Below, one piece after another: positions 22,640 to 34,111 of a DNA stretch of 64,000 nt. How positions within the stretch are numbered: position 1 is the stretch's first letter; every line of letters begins with the position of its first letter. The translations under genes and the position numbers were made by a program. The notes under the pieces are model-generated. The model saw only the letters and a program-made list of their open reading frames with translations. It did no database searches and was not told where the DNA came from. The stretch spans positions 31,847,574 through 31,911,573 of the forward strand of contig OY986436.1 in NCBI GenBank assembly GCA_963920525.1, read 5' to 3'. This DNA comes from Dichetophora obliterata. Lineage: Eukaryota; Arthropoda; Insecta; Diptera; Sciomyzidae.

Positions 22640-23578
22640 AAAATTTTCTATTTTTGATTATGAAAATATGACAACCTAGCTAGACTGTTAAATATTCCAT
22701 ATATATGGCATATACGTAGCGACCTTGACGTTAAATTCATATAAAACTCTCCATACATTGCACGTTAAATTTGTTCTTCCATCATACTAAATATATGGAC
22801 AGACGCTCATCTGTGTGATCTGGCATCTCTGTCTGCCACACATGTTTTAGTCATAAAAAAGTGTAGCTGAACTGCTCACACCAATAAGAAAATCTGCTTT
22901 GCAATCTTCTCACCCTATGCCGCTATATCATGGCCACCCCCTAGCCCAGAGATTAGAACTGACGTTTATTTTAAATTACAAAGACAATTTTTGAATCTAA
23001 TTTTATTTATTTTTTGCAATGCATAAATTACCTTGAGGTTACGGGTTAAAACATTACGGCTTTAAAAATTAAAACAAAAACAAACACAATGCATATAAAA
23101 TCCATGGGTCTTGCATTCATTTCCTTACAACAGCAATAGCGACAGCAGCATTTGTTTGAGTTGCGATTGTAGTCAATCCAGACAATCGAAATGTTTTTCA
23201 GGAATCCTTTTTAGTCTTTTGAAAAGAAAAAAATGTTGAATTGTTTTATTTGGTTTGTATTATTTGTATACTTCCCTTCGATTGTACTGCTAATTTTGTT
23301 TGGTTCGTTATTTTTGTTGCTAGTTTATTATATTTTTGGCCGTAAAAAAGCAAGATATATAAACATACATAACTTCCCTTGCTTAACATTACAACAGAAC
23401 GTATGAATGTATTGCTGAAAACCAAAATTTGTTTCGTTGTGTTTGTGAAGACGTTTGAGCTGTCCAGCTGGGAAGAACATAAAATTATTTTTTAAACTCA
23501 ATTTTATTAAAGTGAAGTAATTTTGTTGTGTGGCTTGTGTATGTGTATCTTGTGTATGTGGTGTGCAGACACTATATG
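22640..23578. other. AT-rich spacer, no gene
   Basis: No supported coding region. The right part (23520-23578) matches 19545-19600. The frame on the minus strand at 23328-23660 crosses the boundary of the inserted element at 23579, so it is not a gene. Confidence 0.5.
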
Positions 23579-24085
23579 CCCTCCAGTAAATGTGAGCATT
23601 CCCGGATGTTACCAGGAAACATTCCATGGAATGTAGGAAGCTTTCCCCTTTGTTGTACACTCCCTTGCTTTTTTAACATAGCATGTCATTAGAGGGAAAC
23701 ATTCCTCCCCGCTGTGTTAAAAAGTCATGTGGAAACATTCCTCTCCCTTGTTATGAAAATGGATTCGGCCAGGATTCGAACCCGGGACCCCTGAGCGACA
23801 GTCAAGCGCGCTACCACTAGACTATTGAATACTACAATAAGCGGCTAGAAAACAATGATATTAATATTTTCTATTGTCATTGCTTGACAATAAATAAAAG
23901 TCTCCACATGCATTCTTAAAGAAGCGGTTTGGAAACAATATAAATACAAAGCTTCCCTTAAGCTTCCAAAAGATGCGGTGGGGAAACAATATAAATACAA
24001 AACTATGCTTAAGCTTTCAAAAGATACGTTGGGGAATGTTTCTTTTCCACTTTTAGATGGAGGCCTTCCGATTTTTCCTGGAGGG
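23579..24085. mobile_element. 507-bp MITE with Asp-tRNA-like core and 4-bp duplication
   Basis: Termini CCCTCCAGTAAA and CCCTCCAGGAAA (reverse complement of the right end), each next to TATG (23575-23578 and 24086-24089). The duplicated spacer at 19590-19660 lacks it, confirming an insertion. Inside are a tRNA-like segment (23761-23831) and two copies of a phrase like AAGCTT(C/T)CAAAAGAT..G near 23960 and 24015. Confidence 0.75.
23761..23831 (-). other. tRNA-Asp-like sequence (anticodon GTC), degenerate
   Basis: On the minus strand, a TAGTCTAGTGGTA D-arm, a 5-bp anticodon stem around CTGTCGC (anticodon GTC) and a CCGGGTTCGAATCCTGG T-arm are all in place. The acceptor stem pairs at only about four of seven positions, and the sequence lies inside a MITE, so I do not call it a working tRNA gene. 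Confidence 0.6.
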
Positions 24086-24530
24086 TATGTATCAGTATTA
24101 CCAATTGGTGTACCAACCAATATTGTTAATGACTGTGCAAATATTGTATAAACAGAATTTTTATGAAGTTTACTCTTTAAAGCATCTGTTCGGTTTCGCG
24201 TGAAATTTCACACGAATCTCCATATAAAATGTGACAAGTGTGAAAATTTGAAAAAATTTTCATCAAAGCAGTATTATGTTTTGCTGTAAAATCTAGTACT
24301 ATATCCCTCAACATGTATCTAGCAACATTATTTTCACCACAATTTAATTGAATCGACCATTTATTTTTCCGTGAAAACTGACAGTTGTTAAAGTTGTCAA
24401 AGTTAAATAAAATCAGTTACAATCCAGTTGGAAAAATAATCAAGGAAAATAAAAAGTAAGTTTCTAATTAATTCTAATTAATATATAATTATATATAAAT
24501 TATATATAAGACGCGTCATCGCCGTCATTA

Positions 24531-26661
24531 GGAAATTGCAATGTTCCATTTGAAAGAGCCCTGCTCAAAGAGAAAACATGTTATGGAAATTATTTGCATC
24601 TCCTTCACTTCCATAGGCCTTCACATCAATATAAGTTAATTGATAGTCGCCGTTTGCGACACCCATCAAGACAATGCTAAAGAAATTCTTGAAAACAGTG
24701 TATGTTAAATTTATATTCTTATTTAAGAAATTTTTTTATATTTTACCTTATAGTTGTAGAAAAGACTACCAGATTTAGGTGAACATTTCACTGCACAGTG
24801 TTTGCCATAAATAGCACTAACACAATTAGGGGAAACTCCATTTTTTGAATGACTTTGCAGTTTTAAGCAATTCCTCTTTGCAAAGCGTGGGAATTTCTTC
24901 GTGCAATGCACTGACAATTGCATCGCAAACTTCGCTTAGAACTTGCCCAAAGTGTTGCTTGCTGATGTGGTACACTGATGCTATATGCCGTTGTAGTGTC
25001 CCACATGCGAAATATCTGTGTTCATGAAAAATATGCCATTAAATCAAAATCAATTCAACCGTGATTTTGCAAAAAAAGTAAACTGTCTTCAATTAAATGA
25101 GCGATATGTCGATCGCCTTACAAGTTGTCTGTGCTCGTGTGCTCGTGTGCTCGTTATTGGTAAAAATTTATCCTTGGTCGTATGCCACCTACCCTAACAA
25201 AACAGTAGTATGCGTTCATATGCTTTAGGGCATCACGCTTTACATCTGGAGCAGTGATCGACAGCTTTGTCCCGAAAGCTTTTTCCACCAATGGTCTTTT
25301 TGTTTTTTCATGGAATATGCATAAGCAAACCTTGAAGAGCTTTGGTGGAAGCTGCTTTCGGGCCAGAACTCTCGATCAATGATGTAGAGAGTGACATATG
25401 AATATATATATAATTTATACCACGATTATAATTTGGAAATCACTATGAATTACTACTAAATACAATAAAATATATTATGTGTAAATTTTTTATTTAATAG
25501 GTAAAAAATATTGAATAGTTTGTTCATAACAATTTCAGATGAGAATATTTTCTTGTTTCACACTTTTAAGATCGTGATTTTTAGTAGTCGGGTTATATGT
25601 ACGTAGGCCCTCACGCCGCTCTCAAGCGGTTTCGAAGTTATAGTCCTTCAAAGTTCGAAAAATTTAATTGAAAACTTGTGATTTTTTTTCCCTACAAAAC
25701 TAATATCATGCAATAACAATAGAGCTTAGCTACTTCAGCTTTTTCACACCATCTCCACGTTAGATCTTCTCAAAGATATCTCAAAGATATCGATAAAAAT
25801 GGTCCAAAACAATCAAAAATGCGAAAAATGTACCCAAAAAGTTATGCATGGATTTTTATGTTTGATACCTCGGTGAATAGGTGCTTGCATTACCCTTCTT
25901 TTGATTTCCATAAAGCGTAGTTTTGTTGGAACACTGAAAAAACAGCGAGATTTGTAGGCTATTTTTTCCAACTTTGAAGACGTATAACTTCTAAACCACT
26001 GGAGAGTGGCCTGATTTCTCATAATTGGATTAAGAAGGCCTAAATGCATATGATTAAAAACAAAAAGTTAAAATTTAGAGTTTCCGCTGATCTTTAATTT
26101 TTCCCTACTTTTCAGTTTCACTGTTTGCTTTACTTACTCTAAGACAATGGCCAATTTTTACTTGGGTGAAATAGCATTCTGAGGGTGGGTGGTCTCTTCG
26201 GCTGCAGGTAGCTTTCAACGAGGCTTAAAATTGCTTGGAAATTTTCGTACTCCATGCGAAAATTTTCTTTAAATTTTTTTTTCGCACTGCACCAAATCTA
26301 CAAATTAAACATTGATGATATTAAATAAAAAATAAATCCTTCTTAACAAAAACTTACATCTTTTGCAAATCTTCCTTTTAATTTGCGTTCTTGCAAATAA
26401 TTATGCACCTTTCGGCGGTGTTGACGGCGGCAAATATCCGCAGCTTCCAGCAATAAGCATATAGCTTGGCCAGCTCCTCAACAAATAACATCATCCATAT
26501 GCGTATCCATTCTAAAATATTTATTTCTTATTAATACAATCACATATTATAAAAATTCAAGAACTCACATGATTTTCTGCTTTTTGTCTGATGAATTCTA
26601 GCTTTTTAAATTGTTTTGTCAAAATTTTTAAGCTGAAAATCAGTTTTTCGTTCGCAACCAT
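24531..26661 (-). pseudogene. PIF/Harbinger transposase relic with introns
   Basis: The minus strand begins MVANEKLIFSLKILTK (ATG at 26661-26659) and runs to a GTGAGT donor at 26568. A second exon (from 26511) encodes EAADICRRQHRRKVHNYLQE, and a third, near 26300-26160, encodes NFRMEYENFQAILSLVESYL, the usual Harbinger N-terminal block. After an intervening AT-rich stretch, 25025-24745 encodes YFACGTLQRHIASVYHISKQ and then CVSAIYGKHCAVKC, and 24690-24545 encodes IVLMGVANGDYQLTYIDVKA with SEGDANNFHN. The first catalytic Asp is Tyr (AIYGKH for AIDGKH). Stops and frameshifts break several exons and the C terminus is missing. Inactive. Confidence 0.82.
25245..25387. repeat. Small palindrome, likely a MITE
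   Basis: GATCGACAGCTTTGTCCCGAAAG is mirrored by CTTTCGGGCCAGAACTCTCGATC around a short loop. It lies in the interval separating the Harbinger exons. A CGTGTGCT triplet repeat is nearby (25130-25155). Confidence 0.5.
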
Positions 26662-26699
26662 GATTCAATTATTATAAGGTTATTCGTATTTTTGACGTT

Positions 26700-27189
26700 T
26701 TCTCAAATTGGTATGCTTATTTGAAAATGAGAGCAGAAAAAATCATGAGAGCAATGACATTAGAGCAAAAAATGCACACGGTTGCAAATATCATACTAAT
26801 TGGTACTAGATTGACTACTATTAATTTTGTTCTACTACTTTTATTGCTCCGATTTCTTAGTGCATTAATAACTTTTTAAATTATTTTTATTTACTAACTT
26901 CAATGAAAATATTGTTAATAAATATATAAGTAATATAAATACAAAAATATATATAATTTTGTTCGTTTATTTTAATAAACACATTAAACCTAACTATGAA
27001 ACCTAAACAAGAGCGTTTAGTGGCGTGTTCTAAATAAGTTAATTAACCGAGTTAACTGTATTAATTGTATTAAAAAGAAATTGCCATCAAAAAATTATTA
27101 GGAACTTTACTGAAATTTTAGATCCTATGGTTAGTGCATTTATAATTTTTTAAATTGTTAAGAAAAGAAAAACAGTAACAAAAATTCGT
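26700..27189. other. AT-rich sequence beyond the Harbinger 5' end
   Basis: The first 60 bases are the Harbinger 5' flank or terminus, matched in opposite orientation at 28860-28915. The rest shows no gene or repeat I can name. Confidence 0.4.
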
Positions 27190-28560
27190 CAAAACAAAAA
27201 TGAAACCACGGTCGCATAATACGCATTATACGTATTGTATACATAATTTGACCAACCGTACTCCTTTTGGGAGTGTTTTACTTCTTTTTTTCTCGCTGTA
27301 CTTCTTGTATCGAAGCACGCTAAATGTACTTCTTTTTACTTGTTGTACATCTTTTTGACATCATTTTGACAATTTTTTCATAAATCTATTCAAAATACAC
27401 CTCTCTAACTACTGCAAAAAATTATTTAAGGTTTTTCTGTACTCGATTCAAGTAACTTTATTTATTTTAAGGCAGTGCCCTGTGTGACGACCGAAATGTT
27501 GACTTTTTTCATAAATTTTTTGAATAAGAAAATAAAATGCAATCGTTTTGAACATTCAAATTTTAACATGTTTTTATTAATGTCGTATTTATTAATACAT
27601 TAATTTGCTTATAAATATCTATGTATATCAAAGAAAAGTACTCGATAGAAGGTGTGTTTTTTGGGTGAATCACCCAGCCTTACGTGCTCATATGAAATAA
27701 AAAAAAAAAATCAAAGAGAATATCGTTCTGAAAGCTTTATTGTAGTGCACTACCCTATCATATGTATATTTAAAAAAACAAATAAAAAATGGCGAACTTG
27801 TGAAAAAAATTTGTAAATCCTACTTGTTTTAATTTGTTTAAAAGAATAAACTTATTGAAAAATTGATTGTTTTAAGGTTCCGGAAGTAGCTATGTATGCC
27901 TTAAATAACAGGTGAAAGTTTTAGCCAAATCGGTTTAATAGTTTTTAGTAAGTGCTTCCCCGAAGTTTCGAAAACGTATTTTCGAAAAAAACGTGTTTAA
28001 AGTTTTTACAGCACTTTAATATACGTTACGACGCTTTGTCTTCTTTTGGCTGTAACTTTAAAAATATTTTCAATTAAGGTCTAAGACTTTAAGAGTATAT
28101 TTTTTAGATTTAGTTTTTATATTCTATTGCGAAAAATTAAAAAACAATTGATTTTTTGAATTCGTTAAACTGGTAGACTACTACTTTAATAGGCAATAAA
28201 TTATAAGCTGGATCAGATTTTGAATCTCTATTAAATTAAACTTTTTGTTTAATGGATTTATTCATGCATCATTTAATACCTTCATTTTTTTCTGTGGATG
28301 TACTTCTATTTTGTAATTGTATATTTATTCTATGTACTTCTTTTGTGTCTCTTTTTAAAGTCTTTACGAGTACTTCTTTTTGCTTTGAAAACGTTTATGT
28401 ATACACCACGTTTTTGTGCCGCAAGCTGCGTATGTTTAATCCCTTACAATTTTATTATTGCACATTACGCTGCTGTAAACTTACCGAACATACGCTGTTT
28501 ACATCAACAACACGGCGTTCATTAAGTACCACTAGTATTTCTTCATAATTTGTTTTTTGC
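27190..28560. repeat. Repeat copy split by an insertion
   Basis: The two outer pieces (27190-27243 and 28398-28560) together match the uninterrupted copy at 55195-55395, with shared phrases such as AAGCT(G/A)CGTATGTT and AGTACCACTA. The interruption is the 1154-bp insertion 27244-28397. Confidence 0.6.
27244..28397. mobile_element. 1154-bp insertion with 8-bp target duplication, no clear inverted ends
   Basis: TGTATACA occurs on each side (27236-27243 and 28398-28405) and the copy at 55195 gives the empty site. The ends (TAATTTGACC... and TAAACGTTTTC...) match only at the first three bases. The interior has GTACTTCTTTT phrases but no domain. Confidence 0.5.
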
Positions 28561-28799
28561 CTTAACTAGTTTTCTTCTAAATTACACTTTTAATTAATAA
28601 AATTCACTAATTCGGTTTTGAGCAATGGAAAAAATAACTTTTTATTTTAAATTTGAAAAAGAGCTTTCTAAATTCTTAGAATATACTTACAACATAGCAT
28701 ACACCTACGACGCAACACCTACATAGTTTCTTTTTCTTATTAACTTGGCAAGAAATCATTGAAAAACTACTACACTAGAAAACTACACAACGAAACACT

Positions 28800-28925
28800 G
28801 AAACATACCTTTTTTTCCAACAGCACAAAACACTGTTAGCAGATTGTCAAAATATGTTTATTTATAAAAAATAAGCATACGTCAAAAAATACGAATAACC
28901 TTATAATAATTGAATCATGGTTCGC
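28800..28925 (+). mobile_element. Second Harbinger 5'-end fragment
   Basis: TACGAATAACCTTATAATAA and ATTGAATCATGGTTCGCAAC match the region around the Harbinger start codon at 26661, in the opposite orientation. After the start ATG the match stops at about 28925 and the upstream end of the gene B unit begins, so this is a truncated junction. Confidence 0.6.
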
Positions 28926-29052
28926 AACATTTTGTCCTGGAATTAGGCGGTGGTCACTGTATTGGTAATTGTATCGCAGGAACACTTTAACCATCCACAA
29001 ATAAATAAAAATACAACATATCTCTACGTTTATATAGTAAAATTAAATAAAC

Positions 29053-29325
29053 TGGCCATTTCAGCCCTTGGAAGGACTTTGACCTAGCTTCTATTGATCA
29101 GTTCTGTTGTGCGTGTAATTAAATGTTTGAACACAAACTATCGAGAACTGGACTTACGAGTTTTAGACCGACTCCGATCGGCTTATATTCTCAAAAAACT
29201 TTACATGGAAATTTGTACTCTCTGATGTTTTCCATTAACTGCAGAGAGGTGGCTGAGCTGGTGTTTGAACCGGGATTCTTTTGCCTACGAGCCACGCACA
29301 CTAAAAGTAGGCTACGGCCGCAACA
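29053..29325 (-). mobile_element. tRNA-derived SINE, copy 2 (inverted)
   Basis: The minus strand carries GCGGCCGTAGCC, a B box (GGTTCAAACACC) and the body ending CTGAAATGGCC. Flanks match those of the copy at 18160, so it was duplicated with the gene unit. Confidence 0.72.
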
Positions 29326-29540
29326 CGTTTTGATAGTATAAGTCTTAAAATTAGTAATTTACATAGTTCGCATTGTTACTGTCGGTAGCTGTACCAAAAG
29401 TGGACATAGTAGCACTATAGTCACGCCCAATTTTCAAAAGTCATTACAATTTTGGTATTTTTTGATTTAAACAAAAAATAGTTTCTAAACTAACTAGTTT
29501 ACTACATTACTTGGCGTGCTCTCGATTAGGAATACCTAAG

Positions 29541-30013
29541 TAGTGGCGTAGTTGTTGGGGTTATGGGGGTCTGGACCCTTCCCAGAGCAATGGAATCATT
29601 TCAAAATACCTCACGTTATTGTGAATTGATTTTATTAAGCTAAGCCCGAATCCAAATGTATATGTATTGCCAAAAATTCTTCATATTCTCAAGAAAGTTA
29701 TAAAAACTTGATTAAGTTCAGTGCTTAATTTTTCTAAATCAGTTACTAGAGATATACTAGAGATATTACTAAAGATATACTGGCATTTGAAGCTTCCAGA
29801 AAGTCGGTGCTGCTTATTTTTAATTCAACAAGCCCATAATTTTTGTACCTACCTACCGTTTTTCGACGTTTCAACAAAATAAGGGTATGAAAAAGTGCAT
29901 TTTGAGTCACAAAACAGTCATGTCGTCAGGTATTCAAAAGTAAACTTTTTTAAGGATATTATATATCTTACGGGCCCATCTCCCCTCACAACCAAAAGCT
30001 ATCGACGCCTCTG
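29541..30013. mobile_element. 473-bp hAT-type MITE upstream of gene B
   Basis: Termini TAGTGGCGTAG and CAGAGGCGTCG (reverse complement of the right end) are flanked by TACCTAAG and TACCCAAG, an 8-bp duplication with one change. The gene A upstream region (around 17930-17945) has the intact empty site TACCCAAGTAG. Confidence 0.85.
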
Positions 30014-30509
30014 TACCCAAGCAATTACTTATCTTTGTTTCAGACAGCAAAGCACATATCAATGCATATAACAAGCATTACTTTAATGGCCTACTTTGTT
30101 TAAATTAAGAACAATTTATATTTTATAAAAAGCATCAAATCAAAATTTTTCTAAAAAAGTAGCAATCGAATTACAAGCTGATCTTTTTAATTTGTAACAA
30201 ACAAACCCAGGCAACGCTGGGCACCATTCGACTAGTTTAATATATATTTTTTTTGTTGGTATTCTTTAATTTTTTAAATGTAATTGTTCCATTTTTCACC
30301 ACGTTGCTCAATTTCACTGTGAACAAACCGTAAAAACCAATACAAATACCAATGTATTTTTTAGGTTAAACTGTGCAAACATCTTAAAATATAAATTAAA
30401 ATAAAAGTTGTTATTTGATCAAGTGCGAGGAATATACAAAATATTATCGATTATCCCAAAAATTTCCATACTAACTCAGTTGAATGACAGAGATATCTCG
30501 CCTTTAAAA

Positions 30510-30550
30510 TTTTCGCCTTTAAATAGCGGTGCAACAAATTTTTCAGAACA
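30510..30550 (+). promoter_or_regulatory. Gene B core promoter
   Basis: TTTAAATAG (30518-30526) lies 27 bases before the A of TCAG (30543-30546), as in gene A. A direct repeat CGCCTTTAAA immediately precedes it. The start codon is 59 bases downstream of the presumed start site. Confidence 0.65.
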
Positions 30551-30603
30551 TATCAAAACAATCAGTCGTGTTACAGTTACGTTAAATATCATTAAGCAAA
30601 ACC

Positions 30604-30692
30604 ATGAAACTGAGCATTTTCTTATTGGCCATAGTGCTTGTGCACGTCTTCGATCGAGTGACATCTGAACCGAAGTTGGGAATACCAAAAGT
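30604..30692 (+). CDS. Gene B exon 1: start codon and signal peptide
   Basis: It encodes MKLSIFLLAIVLVHVFDRVT and continues SEPKLGIPK, with predicted cleavage after VTS. Length (89 nt), phase and donor position (GTATGC at 30693) equal those of gene A exon 1. Five residues differ from gene A in this exon, mostly conservative in the signal peptide. The partner exon lies 21.7 kb downstream at 52375; the link rests on intron islands shared with gene A. Confidence 0.8.
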
Positions 30693-30739
30693 GTATGCAC
30701 AATTTTATAACATTATTTTTACCACAATTTTGGAATATT

Positions 30740-31610
30740 GATAAGGATGCGTGGCAGGTATACTTATTATTTATCAACATCACCTCCTGAGTCGAATTCG
30801 CCATGTCCGTCTGATTGTCCGTCTGTCTATTCATCTGTCGACACGAATACAGCCGCAATTTTAAAGCTATCGCATTAAAATATATGGTATATGTGCATAT
30901 ATTCAAAAAATGAAGATCAAGCTCGAGAATGAGCAAAATCGGATGGAAACCACGCCCTATTTCCATACAAAGTTACTTTGTCAAAACAATAAAATCTCAA
31001 AAAATTTATGTAGTTACTTAGAATTTTACACTTAAGCTTTGAAGTAAAATATACAACATAGAGTAGAAATTCGTCAAAATTGGATGAAATTAACACCTAT
31101 CATACAATGCAACTTTGACGACATGGTAAAATCCCTTTAAATGCCAAAAAAACTAATGTTATGACTTGAAATTTTTCACATTTAAACTTATCAAAATAGT
31201 GTTAAAACCACGCCTACCTCCTTTACAAAGTAACTATATGAAAAGGATAAAGTCTCTTAAAGTTCCACAAACATTAATTTCATGAATTAAAAGTATGCAC
31301 ATAGCCTTAAATTGCAAATGTCTGTTTGAATATGAAATTTGACAAAACCGTATTAAAACTCGACCAATCTTCCATACAAAGTAACGTCATTGAAGTAGCA
31401 TAACTTTTATAAATTTCATAAATATGTGTACACATATCTTAAACGTGTTCTGCATTAGAGTTTCATCAAAATTGGATGAACCCACGCTCCAACTTTCATC
31501 AAACGTCAGACGTCATCAAACTTACAAAATATGCATAACTTAGTAAACGCTGTGGGAGAGTATTTTAACTTCGACCCAATCGAAGATAATTCCTTACTTG
31601 GTTTTTAGTT
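30740..31610 (+). repeat. Shared intron repeat, gene B copy
   Basis: This matches the gene A intron (16600-17110 and 14790-15075 on the minus strand). Four diverged units of roughly 150-200 bp repeat the order AAATCGGATG, then ACCACGCC, then CCATACAAAGTAAC. It includes GTCCGTCTGTCTATTC near the start and ends AATTCCTTACTTGGTTTTT at the retrotransposon insertion. Confidence 0.7.
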
Positions 31611-32718
31611 TTTTTTTTGTGAGTAATATTTATTTATTTATTTAAATTCGTCTACTGGCCTTAACCCTTACAGACATAACTTAACCTAATTAACTATTAA
31701 TAATTTTACTATGCATAATAAAGTGATATGTAATTTACGATTTCATTGACTCAATCATTAAGAATATTATAGAGATCATTCAAAAATATATGTCTGTTTA
31801 AATCAAAATTTATATGACTGTTGATTGAATTGAACAGAGTTAGACATCTTGATTTTGGTTCATTCAAACCACAGTTGGAACTATGGGACAGTGGTAAAAA
31901 TAAATTTCTAGTTCGCAGAGTTTTGATAAGAGCTAGCAATTCAGGTGAATCAATTTTACTGTCGAGAATATCCTTGATAAAAATAATGCTCTGAGCCTTT
32001 CTTCGTTCTTTAAAACTGTTTAAATTTAATTATTCGCACAGCGGTTCATATGAGGGCACATTCTCACCAGAAAAACTGCTACGAAGTGCAATTTTAGTAA
32101 AACGTTTTTATATTTTTTGAATTCTTTTTACCGCTATATCATAGGATGGATATCAAATGGTGTTGGCATATTCTTCAGTCGGTCTTACTAATGCGACAAA
32201 TAAAGATTTTAGGGTATTTGGGTCATTAAATTCCTTCGAGTTCCTGATGACAAAACCAAGAAAAGAATTCTCCTTAGAAACCATATAATCTATTTGCGCG
32301 TCAAACGATAGTTTATCGTCTATAAGGACTCCTTAGTCTTTTATGACGCTATCTCCCTGAAAAAAAAACAATTAAAGTCGTTGTTGTGAATAATAGCCGA
32401 TTGATTACACGAGCAAGTTTTAATTTTACATTAGTTAAAATTAAGATGCAAGTCGTTTTGATTGCACCACGTATTAAAAGAATTTAAGTCTTCTTGAAAG
32501 TGGCAACAGTCATGTAAATTGTTTACAGTTACAAACAGTTTTAGGTCGCCGGCGTATAGCAAACAATTAGATGATTTAAAGTCACAATTAATATCATTAA
32601 CAAACAATAAAAAAAGCAGAGGCCCTAAGTGACTTCCCTGCCGGAGTTAGTTGTTATGGTTTTGGAATAACTTTCCTTCACCTTGTTAAAAGATGTCTAT
32701 TGGAGAGATAAGATTTAA

Positions 32719-34111
32719 CCCTCCATTACTAACGCTATTCAGAGTAACGTCATTACTAACCTGGGTGTAATCCACCCATAAATTTTAATTCATGAATTTG
32801 TAAACAAGAACGTTAAAACAGTAAAATGGTTCTGCTTTTATTAATTTCGTATATTTTATTATTCTATTAAACATAAAATTTGTCCAGTTTAATTAATTAA
32901 TATTTCATTTCAATGAAAATATATCAAAATAACGTTAATTAGAGAACTAAAAATAAAAAAAAAATATCATAATGGTTTGGATATTTTTTCAAATTATTTT
33001 TATCCGAGGTCAAATTATTTGCCACGTTCTTTGAGAGGGCCAATTTAATAAGCTAAAATATGTATAAAAAATATATATATATAATTTTTTTTGAAATGAA
33101 AATTTTTTAAAATAATGACCTCTAATAATTTGTTATAATTGAAACATTAGCCTCTTATGGCACAGCAGCGCAAGCATCGTAGATAAGCGGCTAGCACATA
33201 GAATAAATGGCGATTATGCAAAACTTAGTCACATAGTCAAAATAAAACAATCAAAGGAGTTATTGGTCAAATATTTTTACAATTTCACATTTGATTAGCC
33301 AAATCGTCAAATGCATAGAAGAATACGCTGAAATCAAAATTAGACAGAAGTTTTATGTTTATCTATATAGTCAGAGATGCATTTCTGTTTTTATCTGAGT
33401 ATTGACATGCATTGCCATATTGTGCATAATCAGATATACGCAAATTCTATTAAACCGATTTTTTTTTTACACTTGTTAGTAATTGAATAATGCAATAAGG
33501 ACAATGTTCAATTTTTTGTCAAATGGCTAGTCAAATACAATAGAACAATATTGAATGTGCCGTTAAAATTACAACGAGAAATTCGACCATTTTCACTGGG
33601 CTAATTCTAAATTCACAGTGTTGAAAAAGATGAGCTGAGATCTTGCAAGCACAAACACGTCCGCATTCTTAGAAGTTTTTTCTTTTGATTTACATAAAAT
33701 AATGAAATCGTCGAGGCTCGATGCAAGTCGAGCAAAGGCTTAAATCTTTATTTTGAATTTCCTGTGTTGCTCAGAAGAGGTTTTTTATTTAAAATCTTTT
33801 TTATTTTACTTGAGACACAAATCACACGTATATAGTAAATAATATAACATGATTACTAACGTGGGTGTAAGTAAACCGAAATTCTTGCTCCTCCGTTCCT
33901 AACGTGGGTGTAAAACACCCAGAGACTTTTTGAAATGAGTAATTTTTATAATTTAGTTTAAAAAAATGTACTAAATTTTGTTTTAAAATATAGCAAAATA
34001 TACAGAAAGAGATTACATTTGATATAATGTTCACACCATTAACCTATCAATTAATTTTTTCCATATTTCATAACTTATGGGTGTAATCCACCCTGCGTTA
34101 GTAACCGAGGG
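32719..34111. mobile_element. Non-autonomous piggyBac-type element
   Basis: TTAA at 32715-32718 and 34112-34115 flanks termini CCCTCCATTACTAACG and CCCTCGGTTACTAACG. Subterminal GGGTGTAA..CACCC phrases repeat inside both ends and again near 33840-33910. At 1393 bp with no long open frame it lacks a transposase. Removing it and one TTAA rejoins the WIK codons of the host reverse transcriptase. Confidence 0.9.

Noticed and set aside
23328..23660. Minus-strand frame of 110 codons
   Set aside because: Crosses the insertion boundary of the MITE at 23579, so it cannot be an old gene.
23761..23831. A functional tRNA-Asp gene
   Set aside because: Anticodon and T arms look right, but the acceptor stem is badly paired and the sequence sits inside a MITE.
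17161..30692. Treating the two signal-peptide exons as a divergent pair sharing one promoter
   Set aside because: They are over 13 kb apart, each has its own TATA and initiator, and the space between is filled with transposons and unit C.
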